A DNA stretch of 64,000 nucleotides from Phanerochaete sordida (lineage: Eukaryota > Basidiomycota > Agaricomycetes > Polyporales > Phanerochaetaceae): positions 248,001 to 312,000 of the forward strand of contig BPQB01000035.1 of the NCBI GenBank assembly GCA_019973155.2. Reading direction: 5' to 3'. Made by a program: the position numbers and the translations under genes. Positions within the stretch are counted from its first letter, which is position 1. Every line of letters begins with the position of its first letter. The notes below the pieces were generated by a model. The model was not told where the DNA came from. It did not search any database and saw only the letters and a program-made list of their open reading frames with translations. This document shows, one piece after another, positions 1 through 12,600 of this stretch.

Positions 1-1511
1 GGGGGGGGAGGGTCGAGAACGTTGGTAGGAAATATTGCATGACGCGTTCTGAAGACGCGACGCGACTATAGCGTGCATGCATGTCATCGATTCGCATGTC
101 CTAACCCGGACGCGACTGTCCACATGGTAACCTGACCACCTCGGATTCACTCTGAAACCTGTGCGACCTTGAAGCGCCAGTCTTGTAGTTGCCACATGTT
201 GTCGATGATTCGGGAAAGATCAGCAGTAAGTAATGTTTACTAACTACTGCCAGGCGGGTTTGAAAAGGTTGCAGACCGGTTGAGCAAGCTTCCAGGGCTC
301 TGAGCAAACACCAGCGGAGGTGGCGGTCGAACGACGGCGCTGACGAGACGTAGTCACTGCGACAGGCTCCAAGCAACGGTCAGCTACCCACGGAGTGTTG
401 AGAAGCGTTGGCACGTCCTCTGTTATGGAAGACACAGGGTAGGACGGTGTCGGTAACCAGGGAAGCGACGTTGCAATCCGAAACGCATAGTGAAACGGCG
501 GGGACAAACAATGGTAAACAAATACCGCGAGCGGCGGCTGCGAGCTCACTCTCCGCGGTGGCAGCATCGGGTTTGCGCATGCCTGGGTCGCATGTCTTCG
601 CGTAACATGTCAGCAGATACGCGAAGGAATGCGGAGATAAAGATGGAATTTGCGAAGGCTGGCGTCGGGCCGCGAACCCAGGATGCTGCCCGCTGACGTG
701 TCGAGAGAACCCCCGGGGGCTTCTGGCCGTCCCGAGACGCTGTCGCGCGGTGGCGGAGGCTGCGTCATTTCGTGGGCGAAACTCGTGCGGAAATCAGAGT
801 GGTCCGCTGTGCGCCTCGAGGCCCGCGGCGGCGCTTCGCCCCGACGGACCCGTTATCGAGGGTGATTGGCAGGCGTTCCGCCGTGTGATAGAGGCGCATC
901 TGCACAGCACAGCTTGGCGAACGGTGTCTGTGCAACATGTAGGCAAGGCTGGATCTGTCGCAGGACTGTGCTCGAGGCATGGTAAACACACCTGGGTAGG
1001 GTTCAGAGCGTGCGATTTTAGGTTGCTCTGGTCCGGTGGCAATGAGGCGGGGCGGGCGCTTGGGGGCCGAGGGATGTCCAGCGAGAACAGGAGGCAGTGG
1101 CGTGATAGCTGGCCACAAAGCAGACCATTTGCGACTGCCCAGCACTCTCCCTCGATGTTTATTATTCAGCCCGAGTGACCAGACCGCTGTGGCCGGGACG
1201 ACTATTATGTTCGTTTATAATGCATTTCTGAAAAAGGCAATCGCTTTGGGATGCCGCGGCCTAATTAGCGCCGTCGGCGCTGTGCGGTTCCCATCGCCTG
1301 CCACACCTCTCGTCCCTACCTCCATCTCCTCCGCCCCCTCCTGCCGACTCCGACGCCCTACCGCGAGGTCACCGTGCAGATCTCCTTGCTTCCTCCTGCT
1401 ACCGAGCCATCTCACACCCCCGGAGCCCACCAACACCCCGGAGGCTCGTGGCGTTCTACCACCCACCTCCCCGTCCTTCCTCCATTCTGGAACCTTGGAC
1501 GTGTATAATCA
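1..1511. other. Intergenic, no gene supported
   Basis: No open frame here shows family features or a credible exon chain. The stretch begins with a run of eight G. From about 1280 to 1500 the + strand is rich in C and T, as in many fungal promoters, and leads into the LisH gene starting at 1512. The 5' part may hold the end or promoter of a gene outside the window. Confidence 0.5.
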
Positions 1512-4183
1512 ATGTCAGCAAACGATCCCCCAAACGCAGATGGGTCTCAAGCTTCCGGTTCGCAACAACCGGACCCCACACTAGACTGGGAAGGGGACAA
1601 GATGTACGTCCACTCCTACCGCCATTACGAGACTCGCGTCGAGCATGCTGCACGTCAGGTTCAACATCTACATCCATGATTATTGCGAGAAGCGCGGTTA
1701 CACGAAAACAGCAGACGCGCTCCGAGAGGAAGCCGGAGTAGAGAAGGACGGTGGCCCTCCAATTAACGCGAAACAGGGTCTTCTCTTCGAGTGAGTCCGA
1801 TCTCATCCCTCATGGATATACCTCATCTTTTTGGCAGGTGGTGGAGCGTATTTTGGGTTCTTTTCAGTGCGAAGAGCAGTGGCCAGGGGCCAGAAGATGC
1901 GCTTCTGTATAGTCATGTGCGCGTCGTGTTCCGATTGCCATTCGCACCTTCCCTCATCTCAGTTCCGTAGTATCAAACACAGTCCGCAGCCCAACGGCAG
2001 AACGAGCCGCAGGCTTCGCGTGCACCACAAGCAGCGCGTCCAGGCCAGGCCCCCATACCGCCGCGACAAGTCAACGGGATCCCACCAAGAGGCCCTGGCC
2101 AAGGCGCTCCCCCCTTGAACGGGATGCCGCCGGCGAACGCTATGCCAGGCCAACAGCCACCAATGACCAACGGCATGCCAAATCCTTACCCAGGACCGAT
2201 GGCTCCAGCTAATGGTATCCCTGGTACCGCTCCTGGTGCGCCACCACCGAACAACCCTACCATGGGCACCCCGGCACAACAACACATGGTTCCGGGACAG
2301 CGGCAGGGTATGCCGCCCCAGAGACCGCCGAATGGCCAGAATTATAGGTCACCAACCATGGCACCCTCCCCGCAGAACCCAGGCATTCCCCCTGGTCACC
2401 AACCGAACCAGATGGCAGGCCCGTCAGGACCGCCGATGAACCGTGGCCCTGGTCACATGGCACCGCCTAGCGGGCAGCCTGGCATGCCAGGTGGGCCGAT
2501 GGCGGGGGGACAACAGATGGCACATCCTCACTTCTCGACCCTTGGGCAGCAGAGCCAGCCCAACTCGCCCGCTGCGCAAGGCCTACCCGCCCAAAGCCCG
2601 TCTATGGGTAATCGTCAAATCCGTCCCCCCCAAGAGTCGATGCGCCAGCTGCAGGAGGCTGCCGTGAACGCGGACTTGCTGAAGATCGAGTCAGCGAAGC
2701 TACCGGCACTGAAGGCTGAACTTGGCCTCGGAGACAAGGATTTGCCGTCGTTGACGCTGGATGACAAGGTAAGGCTGCAGCTGCCTCGTACGACGATCCG
2801 CTGAAGCTGAATTATCTCCTCAGCAACGTATATTAGGTCTTGCGAGAGCGCGTGGCTTTTTGCCTCCGCTTCCTAATCGTCCGGGTCAGCCTCCAAACGC
2901 GATGCCTGGGCCCTCAAACCCTCAGCTTCAGATGCAACCTAACCAGCGAGGACCAATCCAACCACCTCTCACCGCGCAAGGGCAAATCAATCGGGCGATG
3001 AAGAGAAGTAGCACATCTCCGGATGAGAATGTAAGTCTTTTTTGTCCGCGCTGCTTGTCCTTGGGCGCTTACAAATATGGTTCAGGGCGAATCTAACGAA
3101 TCGTCACCATCCAACAAGCGACCGCGAAAGTCTCCAGATCAGCCTCCTCCAATGACACCGATGATCCCGATAACCCCTCAGGGTGGGATGCCTGGGCACC
3201 CGCATGGCCCTCCCAGCAGTGGAATGATGCCTAGGCAAGGCATGGTTCCTTTTGCGACGATGCCCATGAACAATCCGTCTGCGATGAACATGCAAGGAGG
3301 CCCGGTGGGGACGCCACACATGAACAACGCCATGCTGTCGCACCAGACGCTGACGCCGCAAATGCAGCAGGTAGGTATCCGTCTCATAGCATGTGTGGAT
3401 TGCTCATGATTGACACCATAGCGCATTCCTCCGCAGTACCGGCAGACAATGCAAGCGTTACACAAGAGCGGTGTCGCTCAAGCCGCGGGCCCGGGCCAAG
3501 GCCAGATGCCGTTCAACAGCCTCATGCCTGGAGCGAACGCGGCGTCACCAGCGACGTCTAGCGACTCTCCGTACAGCAGCAACCCTGAGCAGCAACCTCG
3601 TCCAGGCCCTGGTCCGTTCGGCATGCAGGGCATGGCGCCGAACCGTATGCTTCCGGGACAGAAGATGGCGCCTCCCCCGTCACCAAGTGCTGCAGGCAAG
3701 AACATGGGTGGACCGCAGGGGCCAGGCGGGCCAGGAGACAAGCCGGGTGACGGTGGGATGAACCAGTCGCCTCGTCACGCTGCGTCTGCACCAGGGCAGC
3801 AGGGCCAGCCGGGGCAGCAACCAGGGCCACCGGGTCTGCAGGGTCAGCCAGGCCAACCGGGCCAGCCAGGCGGTCCTCCGCCACCGGGTCAGCAGCAGCA
3901 AGGGCCGATGAACCCACAGGGGGGCGCGAACACTGCGCCACCGACGCCCGGCGGAGGCAACGCCCCTGGGCAGGGCATGCTCGGCCAGAACGGGCCGCCG
4001 CCGCCCTCGCAGTCCGCGCCGCCGCAGATGCAGCCGCAGGACATGTTCGGCGCGGACCTGATGGGTCCGAACTTCGACTCGTTCGGGTTCGACTTCCAGC
4101 CCGACAGCTTCAACGCGCTCGGCGAGCTCGGCGACATGAGCGAGTGGTTCAACGACCAGGGCCTGATGGCCGACAAGCTCTGA
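1512..4183 (+). CDS. LisH-domain transcriptional regulator, Flo8/Som1/SSDP-like
   Basis: Seven inferred exons (1512-1603, 1659-1790, 1838-1916, 1971-2768, 2824-3030, 3086-3370, 3422-4183) give 784 residues with consistent phases. Residues about 31-60 form a LisH motif (IYIHDY...KRGYTKTADALREEA), followed by the WWSVFWVLFSAK segment typical of SSDP/Flo8-type proteins. The rest is low-complexity, rich in Pro, Gly, Gln, Met and Asn, and ends in an acidic/aromatic patch (DSFGFDFQPDSF, MSEWFNDQGLM) resembling an activation region. In fungi this family (yeast Flo8, Aspergillus Som1, S. pombe Adn2/Adn3) works in the nucleus downstream of cAMP/PKA in adhesion and development. The role here is inferred from the LisH block only. 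The start is the first ATG after an in-frame stop at 1506. Spliced exons could differ slightly in the Gln/Pro-rich part. Confidence 0.85.
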
Positions 4184-5090
4184 GGTGCCCGCGCGCTGCG
4201 GCGGCGGCGGTGGTCCTGGAGACGGGGGCGGATGCTGACCCGTGTGCGTTGCTGCTGTTGTAGGATTTTATTCGGATCCGGACATGGGTTATTTGTGGCT
4301 GGAATGTGCGCCTTCTCCTTCGTCGCTCTCCGCACCTGTTACCACTCTCACCTCTCGTGCTTCACCTCCCTTCCCCGACCGACTACGCCCTGTTGTAATT
4401 CCTTGCTTGCTGGTATTTATCGCAAAAGCCTGCCTGCCGGGGCGTTGTCTTCTATTGCTCGGTGCCGCCCCGCCCCTCATCTTCACTGTAGATATTTTTT
4501 TCTTGGCCGTGCCCTTCTATCACATCCTTGCTAGTTGCTGCTGTTCTGCTGCTGTCCGTGCCCTTTACTGTTACCGTACATGTTTTCATTTGTGGTCATC
4601 TGACAAGTGTCTCTTCTAGTGTACTACTTCTGGATGGATGTTCATTCTCTGCATATCTCAACTCGGACATGCGTGCTTCAGCGCGATCCACAGGTACCGC
4701 GGTGTAACTCCTCTGGGCTGGGCGAGCCGCGGATGCGTACGTCAAAGTTAGCCGGGCAACCTCCGGACAGTGACCATAGTCCGTCCCGTGGACAGTAGGA
4801 AGAGTGTCCTCTTGCGCAAGCAAGTCGTGCAAGTCTATTGAGCAGATAAAATTACAGATGGTATAGGGTGCATGCGTGATACTTTTAACAGTGGATGAGG
4901 TGGGGTGGTCGTGCGAGATTACTGTGCGTCGACGAGAGGGGGGCATCTAGGCATTATACGAACATAAGGTGGACCCAGTGCGATCCCAATGAACCAAGAA
5001 AACCAGGTGACAGCATGGGGATGAGGAACGCGTCGAAAGCGAGGTGACCGGGGGCGAGATGACCAGGGCGGTGGGCGAGCAGCGCTGCGC
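4184..5090. other. Convergent 3' intergenic region
   Basis: This lies between the stops of the + strand LisH gene and the - strand carrier gene, so both 3' UTRs probably fall here. The first 400 bases are T/C-rich. No coding signal was found on either strand. Confidence 0.6.
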
Positions 5091-6269
5091 CTACTTGGTC
5101 TCCCAGCGGAGGACGGCCTCGTAGATGAAGAACATGACCGCGGCGTTCGGGATGACACGCATGAGGTGTGCGCTGAGGCCGCCGTATAATGACTTGGCAC
5201 CCTCCTCCTTGATGACGAGCTGCAGTGTCTGGACGAGGCCAGTGTACTTGACCTTGCCGTCGACGAGTGGCTGCCGTAATCGTGTGCGGATAACCTGGTG
5301 CGCAGCGCATGAGTCAACCGCGCACTGTCAGTCGGCCGCGACACGCACCTCATGCGGGTATGTTATCAGGCTCGCGACGCACTTCGCCGTGCCCGCGCTG
5401 CCAAGGAGGCCCGCCCACTCAGCGAAGCCGCCTCTGCCCTCGACGCGCTGCGAGAGCTTCTTGAGCCGCTCGTACAGCACCCACTGGATCGTGCCCTCCG
5501 TGACGCCGAGGTAGCTCGCGCTGAGGCCCTTGTAGAACCCGCGCACGCCCTCCTCGCGCATAATCTTCTTGATCATGTCCCACGACCCGCCGAAGAAGCT
5601 CTTTTTTCGCGGCTGCAGCTGCGCGCTGTTGCGGTCGTGCGCCGCGAGCTGCAGGCGGGTCTTCACGACCCAGATCGGGTTCGTCGCGGTGCCGGTCGCG
5701 ACACCTGCGCAGGCAGCCGCGCAGAGGTGCACCCAGGCTGCCTCCTTGCCGTCGTTGAACTTGTTCGCGATGATTTGCTTCCCGTTTCCGTACGTGAAGA
5801 AGTTTATTGACCGTGCAGGAACGACGCCGACCAGTGTTGGGCCAAGACCTTTGAACAGTGCTCGTGGCGACTCTTTCTGGTAGATGTCCCTGTTTGAGAG
5901 CGCAGATAAGCCCATATTTCCGTCACACAGTCATTGTTACGCACTTGAGAATGTGTCCGGTCTCGACGAAATGCCAGAGGAGGTTCGTCCGCCTCGGAAT
6001 GACCACCGCTCCGTTGCCCGCGCCGGCGATGTTCACTGTCGCGTGCTTCTCGCGGAAGAGGTCAGACTGCAGGCGTGTTTTGACGACGTCAAACGGGCTC
6101 GTGACGATGGCACCGCACATACCGCCCACACTGCACACGGTGAGCACACTCATTAGGCACGGGCTGCGGGTGCGACTTACCCGCCGGCGACGAAGTGCTG
6201 CCAGGACTTGGCGGGAAGCCAGCTCGACTTGGACGGTCCTGCGACAGGCTGCGGTGCTGTGTCGGCCAT
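5091..6269 (-). CDS. Mitochondrial carrier, Rim2/SLC25A33-36-like (pyrimidine nucleotides)
   Basis: Four exons (6269-6181, 6130-5945, 5889-5349, 5294-5091) encode 339 residues. Carrier signatures are visible in all three repeats: SPFDVVKTRLQS near residue 45, NPIWVVKTRLQ near 175, and YPHEVIRTRLRQ near 275. The long first loop and the downstream FFTYGNGKQIIANKFNDGKE and GTIQWVLYERLKK segments match the Rim2/SLC25A33/36 branch, which exchanges pyrimidine nucleotides across the inner mitochondrial membrane and supports mtDNA upkeep. Substrate assignment rests on family resemblance. The chosen ATG (MADTAPQPVAGPSK) directly precedes the first helix. The frame stays open upstream, but that stretch lacks carrier character. 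Confidence 0.9.
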
Positions 6270-6972
6270 GCTCGAGGATGTGTCGGACGGCGGAGGAGGT
6301 GGGCGGGAGGATGGACGACAAATGTTATTCGCCAAGCGGGTCCAACTTTCGAAAAACACGCTCGGCGCTTTGCAAGCCCTTCGGCACGCATAGATTAGAT
6401 CCAAACAGCGGATCAAATACAGATAAGATAAACGAATCCTCCCGTTGCCTCGAAGAATTGGTGCCCCTTTGCATATCAAAAACATACTTTGAGGGATTTG
6501 CGATCGCACAGTAAACATAACAGTAGAGGCATAATATAACTTAGCAGCATATTATATCATACAGTATTGAATGGTAGTATCTACGTAGGCAAAGGTATTC
6601 GGAGACACAGAGACCAGGACAGAGATTGCATGCTACTATACTATAGTATCATTAGTGTTGGGCAAGGATGCGACGTTGAGCATGGCATGATAGCAGTTGC
6701 ACATATGCACATATCGATAAAGTAATGATAAAGTATTACGCTACGTAGGACCAAGGCTGCATAGGCTGCATGGGTATCACTTTTCCCTGGAGGAGTGACT
6801 CGGGGCGACCATCTGCGCCTCACTATTCCACCTCGTTAAAGTGGTCCTGCCGATACATACTACTGGCACCATGCCATGGGGGCTGGGGAGCAATACCCGT
6901 GTGCTGCGCTCGTACAAAACTCGGACCATACATTTCTGGGTGAAACGGGAGGGCTTCCCAAGACTGTGGCAG
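6270..6972. other. Intergenic, AT-richer
   Basis: This separates two - strand genes and should hold the carrier promoter and the 3' end of the zinc-finger gene. Around 6500-6780 the sequence is AT-rich (ataatataac, tattatatcatac). No coding region is supported. Confidence 0.5.
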
Positions 6973-7950
6973 CTACAGGAATATGAGCGCACATGGGTCG
7001 CATCCACAGACGTCTTCACGCACCCTCACATAGTCCTGCTGGAGCTCTGCACCAGGCAGATCGCCCCAAGCCGAAGGTGCGTTAAATATAGACGGAGACA
7101 TAGCCCCAGACGAGTACCCGATTGCCTCCTGCGGCAGTGCTGCGGCAGTTATAGCACGTCCAGCGCGATCGTAGACCATCCCGCCGTCCCATTGGGGCTG
7201 CTGGTCTTGAAAATTCGAGGGGTACGTGGAGTACGGACCGTAATGCGCTGCATAGGACGTGTGCAGAGGCGCTGCCTGTGCCATCAACGCGGGAAGGTAG
7301 GTGGGCAGAGGGTAGGAGAGATCGTCATAAGGGGCCGCGCGCGAGGGTCCTGCCTCGGCGGCCTGTGGTAGATCGACGGTGGGCGTCCCGCGGCGGGCAG
7401 CGCGGGGACTGTCCCTGTGCGCGGGGGCTTCGCTGTCCCGTCGTGGGCTCCGCCGTCGCGCACGGGTGCTATTGGCGTGCAGCGCGCCCGCCTCCTCGCG
7501 GACATGGCTGTCCTGCAGCTCGCAGTCGCGGAGGTGCACGAGGCAGTTGGCCGGCCGCCCGGGGATCCAGCCCGCCTCTGGGGGCTGCGTGTCCCACACT
7601 GCCCGGCATGAGCGTGAGGGCTGCTAGGGGGCGCGGAGAGTGAGGGGCGCACTGTGCTCGATGATCGCGGTGTCGGCGCGCAGGGTTCCTGCGAGGGCGT
7701 CCCGCGTGCGTTCGTACGCAAGGCGAGCCTGGAAGCACCGCTTGCACCACACTTTAACCTTGTCGTGTGTGCGCCCTGCGCCCGCGAAAGCGTCTGGGTG
7801 GCCTTCGGCGTACTTGGGGTGGTCGAAGAAGTGTTCGCGGTGCTTGGCACGGCGGCGCATGCGCTTATAAATAGGACGAGACTTGTCGGAGAGATGTTGT
7901 TGGCTTGAGTACGGCATGAGTGAGTGTGTAAGAGCGGGGCGAGGAGGCAT
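6973..7950 (-). CDS. BED-like zinc-finger protein, agaricomycete type
   Basis: Two exons (7950-7653 and 7598-6973), joined over a 54-nt intron, give 307 residues. The exons share a frame but are separated by a TAG inside the intron. Spliced, the protein has C-x2-C (VKVWCKRCFQ, about residue 73) and, after a spacer, the GWIPGRPANCLVHLRDCELQ block giving C-x3-H-x3-C. This is the BED-like layout repeated in many agaricomycete proteins and resembles the DNA-binding end of hAT transposases; no transposase catalytic part follows. The remainder is Ser/Arg/Pro-rich, then Tyr/Gln-rich. The start could also be the ATG at 7917, or one upstream near 8004. DNA binding is inferred; the target is unknown. 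Confidence 0.65.
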
Positions 7951-9648
7951 TTCCTGGTCTACGTAGGCCTTAAATACGACGGCCGTGGTCCTGTGCATGC
8001 GCAAGCAGAAAACTCGAGGCGTTTCCGAGTGAGCACAGGTGGCGTGCAAAAGCGACCGCAAGAGCGGGAGCGGCACTGGAGGTCGTCAGTAAGGTCGCCA
8101 CTGCCAGTGAGGTTGAGGAATCTGCGCGACTCACAGTGAGTGTGCCGCTGCCAGCGGCAAACTAGCGCAAGGATGTGAATACCATTGAATGAAAGCTTCG
8201 ATCAATAGAGAGTCATAGAAAGGAACCGTCAACTTGGATAGCCAATAGCCAGCTCGAAGCGGTGTGGCGCCATGAACTGTGGGTCTCGAAGACAGATTAT
8301 TACGCAGATTTCTGCCTTGCGGCGCGCTCATGATCATTGCCCAACACGCTATAAACTCACTCAAAGGAGCAAGTGGAGATTATTGAGTTCATGAGAACGC
8401 CCACACAGACCAGTCCAGACGACTGCGGTGTGCAGTATAATGCCCACCGGTACACGGCAGGGTATTTGATCGGGTGTGGACGGGGCCAAACAACGTCCTG
8501 GCTGTGTTCCGGTCCTATGATTGACGAGTAACGTTAGGCGAGACGCAGTTGGCTGGTGAACATGATCGGCCGTATGAACTCGTAATCCTGAATGACGGCG
8601 AGCGGAAACTTGGCAGCTCATATGCGAGGAGTCATATTGTGGTAGCTGGAGGGAGAAAGGCGCAGCTGAAGTCTAGAGGTGTAAGAGCACGCCTGCCATG
8701 AGGTCGGGGTCCACCGCGGCCCAGTACCCTCGCAGACCAAGAGAAACGAGGCTGATGTTCGCTCTTGTCAGGCGTGGTCAGCGGTCGGCAGCAGACCATC
8801 AAGCGGCAAGTGGTAGTGTTTTCGCTTGTTGACAGCTTGCCAGGTGGTCATTGACACAGGCGGGTCACCCACGTTTGAGAAGCGTGCCCGTCGCTGAGGC
8901 CTCGCGCCTGTATATATGACGTTCAGTGAACAGATGATAGCATATTGGCGCATCATCATGGCGCGAACCTTGCACAGACCATGCCGCTGCAGGTCAGCGG
9001 CTCCCAGAATACATGTCATGAGCCAGTTACTGGTGGTCATTAGCAGCACTCAATCAATTCTGTCGGCGACCTCTACCCATAGTCCGTCCGTTCAGACACG
9101 ATGTAGGAACATGAAAAGGCTGGCAGTTTCTGCAGCCAGCATTGTTGTTAGTACGGACCTTGCTGGATGGGGGCATTCCCAGCAACGCGGAACCATTATG
9201 GAGCCAGCCGGAGCAGCTCTGTCGTGGTCTGCGGTGGAAGGCGCGGCAGCAACATTGTGGCGATACGACAGAGACGATTCGGGGTCGCCTAGGCGGTACC
9301 TCGAGCACGGTCCCGAGGCGACCTCACATCGCGCTGTACATGGTACCCTCGTTGTATGCCTCGTTGTAGGCTGCTCTGGAAATTAATTCTTAGCACGCGC
9401 TGTTAATGTACGTACCGATTACGAGGAGCAGAGCTTTCGTTCTCCGCTTGGAAGGATCTAAATGGTCGAGAGAAATGCGAGTAGACGCCCAAATTGCAGT
9501 GTGGCGCGCTATACCCTACACCTAACCCTAGCAGCGGCAGGGGTCACATGATTCGACGCGGTTGGCGTTTGGCCTTTGACCGCGACTTGCATCTCGAACC
9601 GGCTTACCTCCTCCCGCTGCCCCTTTTCTTCGCCCGCAAGCGCTTCAA
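7951..9648. other. Divergent intergenic region of 1.7 kb
   Basis: It separates the start of the - strand zinc-finger gene from the + strand ADIP-family gene, so it is probably a shared promoter region. A TATATATGA string lies near 8912. A telomere-like CCTAACCCT lies at about 9521. An open frame at 8916-9386 has no recognisable features and was not accepted. Confidence 0.5.
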
Positions 9649-12600
9649 ATGGCGAAGAAATTGGTGCACTGGGCTCTTGAGACCCTTGGGTCACCCTCAT
9701 TGCCCTCTCTCAGACTACCCGGAAACTACGAAGAAGAGTCGTCGACCGAATCCAGCGAGGAGAACACCACCGCGACACTTCAATACGTAAACACTCAACT
9801 GATAGCGCATGGCTTTACGTACCAGCCCGGCTTGTCTTTGGAAGGGACGAGCAAAGAAGACGCAGAGAAGGTCTTGAAGTGTCTGGTGGCAATGCTGGGT
9901 CAACGGATGGTATGTCTCACCTCTTGCTGAGAAGCGTGGTAGGTCCAGGGAGATTTAAATCATATGGATTTTTTAGGAAGACATGTCGCGTACCGAAGAA
10001 CTCTCCACCAAGATACGCACACTGTCGTACGACCACGAACGGTTACAATCTATGTACAGAACAGCAACAGAGCAGGCAGCCAATGCAGAGCGAGAGATGA
10101 ACGTCCACAAAGCTCGTCTGGCGTATGTTCCGCTTTAAATATCTGCTGTGTTGCCATAACACACTAGTCTACCAGTTCTACCACGCGGACGCTTACGACT
10201 ACGACCGCCTCCCTCAAGACTTCGCAGGCGGAGTTGCAACGCACGCGCACCGCGCTTCAATCTGTACGCGCCACGCACCAAGCTGAACTGAAGAAGCTCG
10301 AGAAAGAGAAGGACAAACTACTGGAGAAGGTCGCAAAACTCTCTGACCACCAATTTGTCACCCGCGTCGCCGGCATTCGATACGCGAACGAGAATGCTGT
10401 TACCCACTACGGCGGGCCTACGACTCTGGGTCCCATCCCGCTCAACGCGTCAGCCACAGCACCGCCAGGCCAAGGCACAGGCGACTTCCTTGAGGTTACG
10501 CTCGAGGAGTCTATGCGCCATCGTCAAGAACTCGCGGAGGAAAATCGCGCCCTCAAGACAATATTAATGCGTCTTGCAAATGAGGTACAGAGCGTCGAGT
10601 TCCAGGCACGTTGCGCTGCTGCGGACCTGTTGAGCATCAAGAAGGAGACGCAGGACATAGAAGTTCCCGAAGTGAGATCGCGCTCAGTATTCTTGCATGT
10701 GCTTTGCTAACCGGTCATCGTTGTCTGAAAGCCTGAAGTGTTGACTTCTGTCGCCCTCTTTCCCCTTTCCCCACCAATACCGTCCACAGCCTCATCTATC
10801 GTGAACACCCTATTGACTTCGCTGCGCGACTCCCTGCGAAGCCTGGCCGACCCTGAGGGTCGCATCACTACCGATGAGGGTCTCACTGCGACTGCATTGA
10901 CCGGCAGCAGGAGGGCTATGCAGGATACCGCAGAAGCTAATGAAGTCAATGGAATAGCCTCGCTCGGGAAGCAACTTGGCGCTAAAGACAGGGAGCGCGA
11001 GCAGGAGCGAGTACGCCATGAGGCTGAGGTGAAGAAGCTGGCAGGAGAGATTTGTAAGCTGGAAAGCGAGCTCGGTACGTCTTTATCTCGTCGCAACGGT
11101 AGCCCCTCGGAACTGAATGCACCTGCACGCAGAGCAAGCGCGAACGCAAGCATCGACTTACGCTGCGCAGATCCAGCTCACGGACCTGTCGAAGCAGGTT
11201 GAAGCCATGAAACGGCCATTTGCCATCTATGGCTCACAACCGGAACCAGTTCCAATAGCCGTGGTCCAGCCCACGCCGATGGAAGTAGACCCTGCACCCT
11301 CGCAACCCCCTCCGCCACTACAGCAAGAGCCTCCGAAGCAGCTCAAACGGCAACCTGCAAAACGTCCGCCCCCGTCAGCTGCCGCATCGTCCTCGAAGCA
11401 AGCCCTGGACGGTCTCTTCCGTCCGCAGCCAGAACCCGAGCCGGAGCCTGCCGTCGCCGCACCCTCTGTGCACACTGACGACGACGTCTTCGCGCACCTG
11501 CCACCACCATCCCCTGCGCTCTCTTACGTCGAAGCACCAGTCCCGAGGCCCGCGACACTTGAGCCCGCACCCGTCCGGCGCTCGCCCCGCAAACCCAAGC
11601 CTACGTCACCGCTGCGCATAGGCATCAAGGCCGGCGCGAAGCGCAAAGCCTCCGAGGCTGCGTCGCCGGAAGAGAAGGCCAAGGCGAAGAAGGCCAAGGT
11701 TGAGCCGCCAAAGAAGGATGCCATCACTACGTCCGTGCGCGGCTTCAACTCGGGCGTCGTCGCTGCGAGCTCGCCGAAGCCGAGGACTCGAGGCAAGGTT
11801 GCTGAGAAGGAGACGAAGGCCACGGCGAAGGGCAAGGGTAAGGAGCGGGCTGCGCCGTTGGCGAAGGCCTCGGGGAAGGCTGCGGGCAAGCTGCCAAGTA
11901 AGCCCTTCGATGTTGAGGTACCGCCATCACCCAAGCCTCCAGCGCTCCCTGCCTTCGTTCTGCCACCACCATCCCCTGCTTCTCGACTGCCGTCGTTACA
12001 GATTACCGCAGAGGCTGGTCCCTCAAGAACACAGCCAAGCGGGCCAGTCGAGGACGAGAATCCGTTCGCGGAGCCACCTCAAGCTGCTGCTCCAGCCCCC
12101 ACCTCTACCCAACTTGCGCCAACGAACTCTACCCAGGCCAGCAAGCCTGTCACCACATCCAAGACATCGACTGCAAACGCCGCCTCCGCTCCAGCTGAAC
12201 CCGCCGTTCCGCAGACACCTTCTAAACGCATCTTTCCGCCCAACGGCACCGGTCGTCCACTCGCACCACACATGAAACATGCCTACTCGCCTGTGAAGCC
12301 AAGCCCACTGAGCCGCATTCTCATGCTCGCATCGCCCGACTCGCCTGAGGAGCCGCCTATCCCGAAGCTCGGCGCAGTAGTCGAGGAGTCCGAAGACGAG
12401 ACGGACGTCGACGATGACGGCGCTGCGCATAACCCAGTGTCGCCGACGCCCGTGCGCCGCAGCACGAGGCTGAGCTTCGCGCAGGAGCTGGCTGCGGAGG
12501 ACGACGGTATGGACTCGGACGACGAGATGGCGATGAGCGACGCCGAGGAGGTGGAGGTGCTCATCCGGGGCAAGGCCAAGGGCAAGCAGCGCGCGAGCCT

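Noticed and set aside
6270..6518. N-terminal extension of the mitochondrial carrier (open frame to 6518)
   Set aside because: The extra residues are not carrier-like, and the ATG at 6269 gives the normal family length.
8916..9386. 156-codon + strand open frame after a TATATATGA string
   Set aside because: The ATG sits directly beside the TATA-like string, and the translation has no domain or family pattern.
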